Assembly: GCA_022428035.1 (NCBI GenBank) | Contig: JAKMDG010000559.1 | Span: 1-6,490 of the forward strand | Length of the DNA stretch: 6,490 nucleotides | Direction: 5' to 3' | DNA from: Longimicrobiales bacterium | GTDB lineage: Bacteria > Gemmatimonadota > Gemmatimonadetes > Longimicrobiales > Gaopeijiaceae | Part shown: positions 1 through 5,796 of the stretch, one piece after another | How positions within the stretch are numbered: position 1 is the stretch's first letter | Layout: each line of letters starts with the position of its first letter | Translations under genes and position numbers: made by a program | Notes under the pieces: model-generated | The model's database searches: none | What the model was told of the DNA's origin: nothing | What the model saw: only the letters and a program-made list of their open reading frames with translations

Positions 1-832
1 TCTCGGACTCGGCGGTAAGCCGCAGCACCGGCTCCTGCCCCTCGGAGGCCAGCCGAAACACCAGACCGTAGTCCTCACACCCAAGCTCGAAGGTCGGCGT
101 TTCCCGATTGTAGGCGTTGAAGACACGGGTCGTCCCAAACGAGCCCGGCCACTGCGAGGTGATGATCCCCGCTGCGCCGGCCTCTTCGAGCTGCTGATGT
201 AGATCACGACGGCGTCCGTCCTGAGAGCCGGTGTTCGCCAAACTCTCGTTCCAGGTCCGCTGCCCCATCATACGCTCCTGGGCCATCCGCTCGGCGGAAC
301 CCTCCATGGCGAACTCTTCCCACTGCTCATCCGCCCGGCAGGTGGGCTGCGGATAGGACATCATCACATACCTGCCCGACACCGTCCCGAGGAAGCGCGC
401 CCAATCGGCCGGTGTGTTGATCTCGGGAAGGTGCGTGACACCGCCCTCGACCGGGCGGCCGTCCGTTCCGGGGCTCCACGCCAGAATACGCCCTTCGAGT
501 GAACGGACCCGCGGTGAAATCAGGTCGACGTGGCTGACGCCTCGATCCCAGCCTTCCCACGTTCCATACTCCTCCAACTCGGCCTGGACACCCCACGAGC
601 GGAGCGTCTCGACCGCCCACTCCTGGGCACGCTCCATCTGGGGCGACGCAGTCAACCGCGGGCCCACCGCGTCCAGGAGTACCTGCGACAGCTCTGCGAA
701 CTGCGAGTTGTTCATCCCTTCGTCCCAGATCCTCTGCAGGATCGGGTCGCTATCGGCCAGGCGCTGAGCTTCGACACGGGTCGCCGGAAGCAGCATAGCC
801 GCCGCCACGATCAGCAAGGTCGTCCGTTTCAT
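1..832 (-). CDS. Secreted M28-family metallopeptidase, N-terminal part (runs off left edge)
   Basis: This is an exported peptidase of the M28 (aminopeptidase Y/Q-like) type, of which 277 residues are visible. Residues 1-22 form a signal peptide: MKR, then a hydrophobic stretch, then a likely cut after V-E-A before Gln23. Residues about 49-97 carry the N-terminal segment typical of this group, with LLDAVGPRLTASP (52-64), then RAQEW (68-72) and YGTWEGW (89-95). Residues about 105-272 resemble a protease-associated (PA) domain, ending in PTFELGCEDYGLVFRL (246-261). The zinc-binding catalytic domain that should follow (HxD, D, EE, D/E, H ligands) lies beyond the window, so activity cannot be judged here. 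The ATG at 832 is chosen because it opens the signal peptide and has GAGAGG three bases upstream, a rather short spacing. The P1 peptidase ends 54 bp upstream on the same strand, so co-transcription is likely. Family assignment rests on motif recognition. Confidence 0.85.
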   Translation of the reverse strand, partial: MKRTTLLIVAAAMLLPATRVEAQRLADSDPILQRIWDEGMNNSQFAELSQVLLDAVGPRLTASPQMERAQEWAVETLRSWGVQAELEEYGTWEGWDRGVSHVDLISPRVRSLEGRILAWSPGTDGRPVEGGVTHLPEINTPADWARFLGTVSGRYVMMSYPQPTCRADEQWEEFAMEGSAERMAQERMMGQRTWNESLANTGSQDGRRRDLHQQLEEAGAAGIITSQWPGSFGTTRVFNAYNRETPTFELGCEDYGLVFRLASEGQEPVLRLTAESE

Positions 833-886
833 CGTCCTCTCGTCCTGTTCGTCTTCGTCTGCGTGGCCGACCGGTGAGCCACGGGG

Positions 887-2236
887 TCAGTGCTGCGGTC
901 GATATCCTTCCCTGGCTGCGTTCACTCGGGACATGACCTCCCGGAGTCGGTCCTGAGGAAGCGCCGGCACGGTGTAGCCGTTGATGCCCGTGAGTGTCTC
1001 GGCAGCGAGCATCGCGTTGAGGATCGCCTCCTCGGTCGCATGTACCGAGGCGGAGATCAGTCCGTTGATCTGATCATTGGGCAGCATCTCCAGGCGCACT
1101 GACTCGGCCCGCTGGGCGGCAGCCCCGCGATTCGCGGTCGAGAAACCGATGAAGATGTCGCCCGAGCCGTTGTACCCCATCCCCCCGATACGGGCGAGCC
1201 CCATGGTCGTGCGCGTCACGAGCCGCTTGATCTGGTTCGGGAGGAGTGGCGCATCTGTAGCCAGAACGATGATGATCGAGCCAGAACCGTCCGGGATCGG
1301 ATCGAGAAGCCCACCTGCGTGAGTAGACGCAGTCTCGAGTTCGGGATCGCCCGCACTTGAACACCATGGCACTCCGCTCCGCCGCGCGTCAGCGGGAATC
1401 GACCGATCTGCATAGCACGCCGACGGCTCGGGCATCATCTCGCCAACAGGAGCACCGGCGATCCGCAGGTCCTCCCGCGCGCCCTGGTTGCACTGCACCA
1501 GGATCCCGATCGTGTACGGACCTGCCACCCGGGATGCGGACCCGATACCGCCCTTGAATCCATGACAGCGCATCCCGGTACCGCCACCGATGGCGCCCTG
1601 TACAACCGGTCCACCGCGTGCCCCCTCGAGCGCCTCGAAGGTGTGCTCGGCCGTGACGTGGAAGCCGTTGATGTCGTTGAGGCTCCCGTCATACGTCTCG
1701 GCCACGACCGGCAGAGCCCAGAGGAAGCTCGGATCTCGATCGCGCTGCCATGCAATGACGGCGTCGCGGACGATGCCGACGCTGTGTGTGTTCGTGATCA
1801 TGATCGGGCCTTCCAGGATGCCGGAATGCTCGATCCACGTGGTGCCCGTCATCTCGCCGTTGCCGTTCAGGCTGAACCAGGCCGCAAACACCGAGTCCCC
1901 TGCCTCGCGGCCGCGCGGAAGGATCGCGGTTACGCCGGTCCGTATCGGACCTTCACCGACAATCAGGCGGCCCTCACCTTCGATGATCGTGGTGTGCCCG
2001 ACTTCAACGCCCTCGACGTCTGTAATCGCATTGTTCGGACCAGGCTCGCCGGTCAGGCGAACCCCCAGGGCCCTCGCGTCCGGGACGTTCTGCCCTGCGG
2101 CAAGCCCAACGAAGAGCACGAGCATGACGCCGAGCAGGAACGCGACCACGATCCATCGGGTGATGCCTTGCCGGATCAGACGAGCCCGGACCTCGGCCAG
2201 ACCAGCGTCCTTCCGTCGATACCGGGGAACGATCAA
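887..2236 (-). CDS. P1 family (S58, DmpA-type) self-processing aminopeptidase, membrane-anchored or exported
   Basis: This 449-residue N-terminal-nucleophile aminopeptidase belongs to the family of DmpA (L-aminopeptidase D-Ala-esterase/amidase) and BapA (beta-peptidyl aminopeptidase). These enzymes cut their own chain before a Ser, which then becomes the nucleophile of the beta subunit. Family hallmarks seen are PGPNNAITDVEGVEVGH (65-81), GVTAILPRG (101-109), NGNGEMTGTTWI (124-135), ITNTHSVG (147-154), GAIGGGTGM (214-222), FKGGIGSASR (227-236), GSIIIVLATDAPL (319-331) and YNGSGDIFIGFSTANR (355-370). The expected cut lies between Gly319 and Ser320. Residues 28-48 are strongly hydrophobic behind a basic 27-residue head, so the protein is probably exported or anchored with its catalytic part outside the cytoplasm. 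The stretch between GAPVG (261-265) and Ser320 is longer than I expect for the family and holds Cys274 and Cys292. The TTG start is chosen because its first A shares the TGA stop of the EVE gene and because a later start (Met38) would cut the membrane segment. Peptide cleavage is well supported; substrate is unknown. Confidence 0.92.
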   Translation of the reverse strand: MIVPRYRRKDAGLAEVRARLIRQGITRWIVVAFLLGVMLVLFVGLAAGQNVPDARALGVRLTGEPGPNNAITDVEGVEVGHTTIIEGEGRLIVGEGPIRTGVTAILPRGREAGDSVFAAWFSLNGNGEMTGTTWIEHSGILEGPIMITNTHSVGIVRDAVIAWQRDRDPSFLWALPVVAETYDGSLNDINGFHVTAEHTFEALEGARGGPVVQGAIGGGTGMRCHGFKGGIGSASRVAGPYTIGILVQCNQGAREDLRIAGAPVGEMMPEPSACYADRSIPADARRSGVPWCSSAGDPELETASTHAGGLLDPIPDGSGSIIIVLATDAPLLPNQIKRLVTRTTMGLARIGGMGYNGSGDIFIGFSTANRGAAAQRAESVRLEMLPNDQINGLISASVHATEEAILNAMLAAETLTGINGYTVPALPQDRLREVMSRVNAAREGYRPQH

Positions 2237-2700
2237 AGCCCCGCCAGCTTCTTCACGTGGTTGAACTCCGCTTTCTTCACGGACTGGACGGAGAGTCGTC
2301 CGTATCGAACGAGTTCCATGTCCGCCAACTTGGCATCCGCCTTGATGTCATGCAGCGATAACGGCTGCTCAACGTCATCGATCTTCGAGACGAACTCGAC
2401 GTCAACCATGTCCCAACGGGGGTTGTCCGCATCTGACTTCGCGTCGAAGTACTTGTGCTTTTTGTCGAAAGCGTAATGGTCCGGATAGGCCTCCTTGCAC
2501 ACACGCGCGATACCGACAACGCCGGGTGGTTTCGCGTTCGAGTGGTAGTAGAGGACTTCGTCGCCGACCTTCATCTCGCGCATGTTGTTGCGCGCCTGGT
2601 AGTTCCTCACCCCCTCCCAGCAGGTCGACCCGTCCTTCTCGAGATCTTCGATCGAGTATACGTACGGCTCGGACTTCATCAGCCAGTATTGCTTCGCCAT
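2233..2700 (-). CDS. EVE domain-containing protein (formerly DUF55, thymocyte nuclear protein 1-like)
   Basis: This 155-residue protein consists of a single EVE domain, the usual length for bacterial members. Conserved blocks seen are YWLMKSEP (5-12), CWEGVRNYQARNNMR (27-41), GDEVLYYHSN (46-55), GVVGIARV (60-67), PRWDMVDVEFV (94-104), PLSL-DIKAD (113-122), and the C-terminal LVRYGRLSVQSV (130-141). EVE belongs to the PUA-like fold; family members have been linked to recognition of modified bases in DNA, and some occur in defence or restriction contexts. No signal peptide or membrane segment is present, so it acts in the cytoplasm. The start at 2700 gives the canonical M-A-K-Q-Y-W-L-M-K N-terminus. 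The frame stays open upstream to an ATG at 2784, but those 28 extra residues are Pro/Gly/Arg-rich and unlike the family. No strong Shine-Dalgarno precedes the ATG at 2700. The stop overlaps the start of the P1 peptidase, so the two are probably translationally coupled. The natural ligand is unknown. Confidence 0.93.
   Translation of the reverse strand: MAKQYWLMKSEPYVYSIEDLEKDGSTCWEGVRNYQARNNMREMKVGDEVLYYHSNAKPPGVVGIARVCKEAYPDHYAFDKKHKYFDAKSDADNPRWDMVDVEFVSKIDDVEQPLSLHDIKADAKLADMELVRYGRLSVQSVKKAEFNHVKKLAGL
2235..2242 (-). other. TTGA stop/start overlap coupling EVE and P1 peptidase genes
   Basis: The last codons of the EVE gene read CTT-TGA, and the P1 peptidase reading frame begins at the TTG that shares the T-G of that stop (minus strand, TTGA at 2236-2233). 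A short G-rich run lies just upstream and could act as a weak ribosome-binding site. This mimics the common ATGA arrangement and suggests that ribosomes finishing EVE restart on the peptidase frame. The start itself is inferred, as TTG is a rare start codon. Confidence 0.5.
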
Positions 2701-2791
2701 CGGTGCGCCCAGCGTCCCGTTCGTTGTGATTGGGGACGGAGATAATGGGGGTCGAACCGTGCCGCCGCGAGGTGCAGCGAACACATCAGCT

Positions 2792-2806
2792 AGCCTGACT
2801 CAGGCT
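2792..2806 (-). terminator. Small hairpin overlapping the MATE stop codon; weak terminator candidate
   Basis: A perfect inverted repeat, AGCCTG-ACT-CAGGCT on the plus strand, spans the TGA stop of the MATE gene. It can form a 6-bp stem with a 3-nt loop. No run of T follows on the minus strand, so it is not a classical intrinsic terminator. It may slow or protect RNA between MATE and EVE, or be chance. Confidence 0.25.
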
Positions 2807-4221
2807 GGCTCCATACCTCCAATCCCGACCTGGATATCGCGCCAACCTCCGCGCCGGAACACCATGATGCTGAGCAGCATGCGCGTGAAGTGACCGACCA
2901 CGATCGCGAGCCAGATCTCGTGCGGATCCAGGGTGGAGAACGTCTGGATCGACCAGCATATTCCGAGTGGAATGAGCATCTGGGAGACGATCGAGATGAA
3001 CATGGGGCTCTTCGTGTCTCCCGTGCCCTGGAGGCCGCCAGTGTACGCCAGCGCGACGGTGATGAACAGACCGGAGACGGCCAGATACCGCAGCAATTCG
3101 ACCGCGAGCGTCGTGACCAGCGGATCGTTCATCCCGAAGATGGCGAGCAGCTGATTAGGCACGATGAGGAACGCGAGGCCGATGCCCGCCGCAAGAGCGA
3201 GGCCGAAGCCCGCCGCCACGTTCACCGACGTCGCGGTACGGTCAGGCTTACCGGCACCGAGATTCTGACCCGCCACCGCGGCAGTGGCGCCCATGATACC
3301 GATTGACGTCCACGTAATGAACGAGAATAGCTGGGTGTAACTCACCACGTACGCGGCCTGAGCCTGCGCGCTCGCGGCAAGAGAACCGATAAACGATAGA
3401 AGAAGGACACCGCCCACGTTCATGGCGACACCCTGGATCCCGGTCGGCAGGCCGAACCGGAACAGTTCACGGATGATGGCCCAGTCCGGCCTCCACTGCA
3501 TGCCACGGTGAAACGCGACCACCCAGCGACCCGCGAAAAGGTTCGCAAGGGCGTAGACAGAGACGACACCACCCGCGATTACCGTGCCCATTGCCGCGCC
3601 CAGCGTGCCGAATGCGGGGATCGGTCCGAGACCACGAATCAGAATCACGTTGAGGCCAATGTTCAGCAGCGTCATCGCGATCCCGACTCGCATCGGCGTC
3701 TGAGCATCTCCCGCGGACCGTAACGCGCCCGAAAACATGAAGAAGAGGAGCATGCCGAAGGAAAAGACGAACATGGTCCGGAGGTACGGCAGTGCCTCCG
3801 CCTGCACCTCGCTGGTCGCGTTCACCAGCTCGAGCAGCACCGGCGAAAAAAACCACCCGATGGGCGCCAGAACGAATGCTACCATCATCACGGCGGTCAG
3901 GAACGCCTGGTACACAGTCCGATTCACCATCTCGGGCTCGTTCGCGCCGGTGAAGCGTGCTACCAACACGCCCATTCCGGTAAAGAGCGACGAGATGAAG
4001 ACGATGACCACCAGGAAGATCTGCCACGACACCCCGATCGCCGCGTTCCCCACGTAGCCCACGTAGTTTCCGACCATCGCGTGATCGACGAGACCCTGGA
4101 GTCCGCCGATGATGTTCTGAAGCATGGTGGGCCACGCGAGCTTCCACACGGCCCCGCGAATGGGACCCTCGACAATCGATCGATCGAACGCCTTCGACTT
4201 GCCGACACCCCGTGCGCTCAT
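2800..4221 (-). CDS. MATE family efflux transporter (multidrug/toxin extrusion)
   Basis: This 473-residue inner-membrane protein belongs to the MATE family, antiporters that use Na+ or H+ gradients to expel cationic drugs and metabolites. About twelve hydrophobic helices are visible from residue 24 to about 455. The two pseudo-symmetric halves show matching motifs. In the first half are ARFTGANEPEMVNRT (88-102) and GALRSAGDAQTPM (165-177); in the second half are AGQNLGAGKPDRT (317-329) and GGLQGTGDTKSPM (395-407). The N-terminal helix carries WKLAWPTMLQNIIGG (26-40) and VDHAMVG (45-51), a usual MATE opening. Length is normal for the family and I see no break. The ATG start has GGAG (4231-4228) six bases upstream, the clearest ribosome-binding site in the window. 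It begins 38 bp after the M24 peptidase stop, so the two are very likely co-transcribed. Ion coupling and substrate cannot be told from the sequence. An export role in the peptidase operon is only a guess. Confidence 0.95.
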   Translation of the reverse strand: MSARGVGKSKAFDRSIVEGPIRGAVWKLAWPTMLQNIIGGLQGLVDHAMVGNYVGYVGNAAIGVSWQIFLVVIVFISSLFTGMGVLVARFTGANEPEMVNRTVYQAFLTAVMMVAFVLAPIGWFFSPVLLELVNATSEVQAEALPYLRTMFVFSFGMLLFFMFSGALRSAGDAQTPMRVGIAMTLLNIGLNVILIRGLGPIPAFGTLGAAMGTVIAGGVVSVYALANLFAGRWVVAFHRGMQWRPDWAIIRELFRFGLPTGIQGVAMNVGGVLLLSFIGSLAASAQAQAAYVVSYTQLFSFITWTSIGIMGATAAVAGQNLGAGKPDRTATSVNVAAGFGLALAAGIGLAFLIVPNQLLAIFGMNDPLVTTLAVELLRYLAVSGLFITVALAYTGGLQGTGDTKSPMFISIVSQMLIPLGICWSIQTFSTLDPHEIWLAIVVGHFTRMLLSIMVFRRGGWRDIQVGIGGMEPA

Positions 4222-4227
4222 CCCGTT

Positions 4228-4231
4228 CTCC
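4228..4231 (-). promoter_or_regulatory. Shine-Dalgarno GGAG of the MATE gene
   Basis: On the minus strand GGAG is followed by AACGGG and then the ATG at 4221, a spacing of six bases. It supports this start for the transporter and is the only textbook ribosome-binding site I see in the window. Confidence 0.6.
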
Positions 4232-4259
4232 GCGTCACGGTTGGCTGCTCCGGGTCAGC

Positions 4260-5663
4260 CTACCAGACCAGGTGCAGGCGGCTTTGACGGCGGTACACCC
4301 AGTGGCGATCCCCATCCTCGTCGAGGTACGCTTCTTCTTCCTGTCGACACGACGCGGACTTGCTACCCCACTCGGGGATCGGCGTCGTCGCCTGAAGCTC
4401 GATCGAGTGCCATACGTTCGCGAGCATGGTCGCGTCTCCCCGGACCGGAACGCCTTCCTGGGCATCCCAACGCCCGATGAGCGGGCCTGCGCCATGGCCG
4501 TGATCACCGATCGGGTGCGTGTAGACTGTCCCGTCGATCTCTTCTTCGCGCATTTGGGCCAGTGTGTTCGCCAAGACCTCGTTACCGGTAAGCCCCGGCT
4601 CCATGTGCTCGAGCAGGATGTCCTGCAGGCGATTCGAGTTGGCCAGGCACTGCTTCAGACCTTCGGGCGCATCGGTCTCACCGTCGCGGAGGACGTATCC
4701 GAGGTGCTGGGTGTCTGTATGCAGGTTCATGGCGACAACGCCAAAATCGGTCCACAGGAGGTCCCCTTGCTGAATCACAACAGGCCCATCGGCCGGGATG
4801 TCACCCGCACGCTGGACGTCGACCGAGGTCTGGAACCACGTCGTGTAACCGAGATCCTGCAGCTTCTGACGCATCCACCACAGTACGTCGTCTGTCGTCG
4901 TGACACCTGGCGTGATCACGGAGTTTGAAAACGCCTCCGATATCAGGGCGTGCACGCTCTCTTCGATCTTGCGATAGCGCGGCATCATCTCTGGCAGCCG
5001 GAGAGAGATGTAGTTCATGGCGAGCCGCGGCTCACGTTTCACGCGGCCGGCATACTCGTCGCCGAGCGCTTCGATCAGGGCCTCCGCCTCTCCCGCGTGC
5101 AAACCGTCGGAGAAGGCCCACACGGGATCAACGTTCAAGACGATGTTGTCCGGATCACGATCCTCCACGAGCTCCCGGAAGAGATTCCATTGCTCGTTGC
5201 CGACCAGTTCCGCCGTGGGCTGCGTCGGCGCCGGACGCGTAGAGCGAAAGGCCTCGAACATCCCTCCCTGGCTGGTGCCACCCAGGGCGAGCCGTTCAAG
5301 CGTCCCGTCCTCCTGACGCGTGATGACGTAGATGGAACGCCGACGAGCCGCGAAGGTCGTGGGTGCGGTGATCGACCCGAATACCGGATCCTCCGCGTAC
5401 TCCCGCATGGACATAACCCACATGTCCACCTCGTACTCCGCCATCAACTCCGGTAGCACACGCGTCAGTCGAAGACGCAGCCACTCCTGCTGCTCAACCG
5501 CCTGCTCACGCAGGGTCGGGAGTGGGTGATACCGCGCCGGCGCTACGTCCGGAACGTTGATCGGAGCCTGAGCTACGACAGGGACAGAGGAGGCCAGAAA
5601 GGCGGCGAGCGCCAGAGCGCAGCCGTGGGTACGCGACACTGAGATACGCATGTCCAGTAGCAT
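4260..5663 (-). CDS. Secreted M24-family metallopeptidase (Xaa-Pro peptidase type)
   Basis: This 467-residue exported enzyme has the pita-bread fold of M24 peptidases, which remove N-terminal residues, often those before proline, using two metal ions. A signal peptide occupies residues 1-32, with a likely cut after V-V-A-Q-A (29-33). Residues about 50-215 form the N-terminal domain. The catalytic domain shows metal ligands Asp306 (LLWTDFGV) and Asp317 (LHTDTQHLGY), eleven residues apart as in E. coli PepP. It also has a His cluster at HPIGDHGHGAGPLIG (383-397), Glu422 (HSIEL) and a final Glu among 442-444 (RQEEEAYL). The His region differs from the usual HxxxHxxG by one residue, so His388 or His390 is the likely ligand. 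Two starts are possible: ATG at 5663 or the in-frame ATG at 5651 (M-R-I-S), which gives a more normal signal peptide. Neither has a clear ribosome-binding site. It seems to head the gene block, with MATE 38 bp downstream. Confidence 0.9.
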   Translation of the reverse strand: MLLDMRISVSRTHGCALALAAFLASSVPVVAQAPINVPDVAPARYHPLPTLREQAVEQQEWLRLRLTRVLPELMAEYEVDMWVMSMREYAEDPVFGSITAPTTFAARRRSIYVITRQEDGTLERLALGGTSQGGMFEAFRSTRPAPTQPTAELVGNEQWNLFRELVEDRDPDNIVLNVDPVWAFSDGLHAGEAEALIEALGDEYAGRVKREPRLAMNYISLRLPEMMPRYRKIEESVHALISEAFSNSVITPGVTTTDDVLWWMRQKLQDLGYTTWFQTSVDVQRAGDIPADGPVVIQQGDLLWTDFGVVAMNLHTDTQHLGYVLRDGETDAPEGLKQCLANSNRLQDILLEHMEPGLTGNEVLANTLAQMREEEIDGTVYTHPIGDHGHGAGPLIGRWDAQEGVPVRGDATMLANVWHSIELQATTPIPEWGSKSASCRQEEEAYLDEDGDRHWVYRRQSRLHLVW

Positions 5664-5796
5664 TTGAGAGGGAGATCTTTCGTCTGAATCGAGCGCTCCA
5701 AGCTAATCGCTCGGGGGATGGGGCGCGCCTTCGATCACGCACGGACCGTCACAGCCGCTTGGGGACTGTTCGTGATGCTCCCGTGGATCACGGGCG
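5664..5796 (-). other. Intergenic gap, likely promoter region for the M24-MATE block
   Basis: This gap separates the kinase stop from the M24 peptidase start and is the longest non-coding stretch in the window. It is the natural place for a promoter reading leftward. I looked for -35 and -10 elements on the minus strand and found no pair with acceptable match and spacing, so no specific promoter is called. A hairpin sits at its kinase-proximal end. Confidence 0.35.
5780..5794 (-). terminator. Hairpin just after the kinase stop codon; weak terminator candidate
   Basis: The plus strand reads CCCGTG-GAT-CACGGG, a perfect 6-bp GC-rich stem with a 3-nt loop, starting two bases after the kinase TAG in the direction of transcription. 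No T-run follows, so it is not a complete intrinsic terminator. Its position at the gene end suggests that it marks the end of the kinase transcript. Confidence 0.35.

Noticed and set aside
863..882. Inverted repeat GTGGC...GCCAC around an ACCGGT palindrome, in the gap before the M28 gene.
   Set aside because: The stem is only five base pairs with a long loop. The site is too weak to call an operator or terminator without comparison to related genomes.
1562..2476. A 304-codon open frame on the plus strand.
   Set aside because: It lies antisense to the P1 peptidase and the EVE gene, both with clear family motifs. Its translation shows no recognisable domain, and long antisense frames are expected at high GC.
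2737..2758. On the minus strand this segment resembles the 3' part of a tRNA: G-G-T-T-C-G-A loop, C-rich stem and an acceptor-like tail ending in TATCTCC-G.
   Set aside because: The 5' half of the T-stem pairs for only two bases, no CCA follows directly, and no anticodon arm, D-arm or matching 5' acceptor strand is visible upstream. No integrase is nearby. GTTCGA is common in GC-rich DNA. A tRNA-scan or a search for an identical tRNA 3' end elsewhere in the genome would settle whether it is an attachment-site remnant.
2701..2784. A 28-residue N-terminal extension of the EVE protein from an upstream in-frame ATG.
   Set aside because: The extension is Pro/Gly/Arg-rich and unlike the family, whereas the ATG at 2700 gives the canonical N-terminus.
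3467..4147. A 226-codon open frame on the minus strand in another frame of the MATE gene.
   Set aside because: It overlaps the MATE frame on the same strand, is Arg/Gly/His-rich without membrane segments, and looks like a shadow of the real gene.
4212..4928. A 238-codon open frame on the plus strand.
   Set aside because: It is antisense to the catalytic half of the M24 peptidase, whose metal ligands are in place. The translation matches nothing I recognise.
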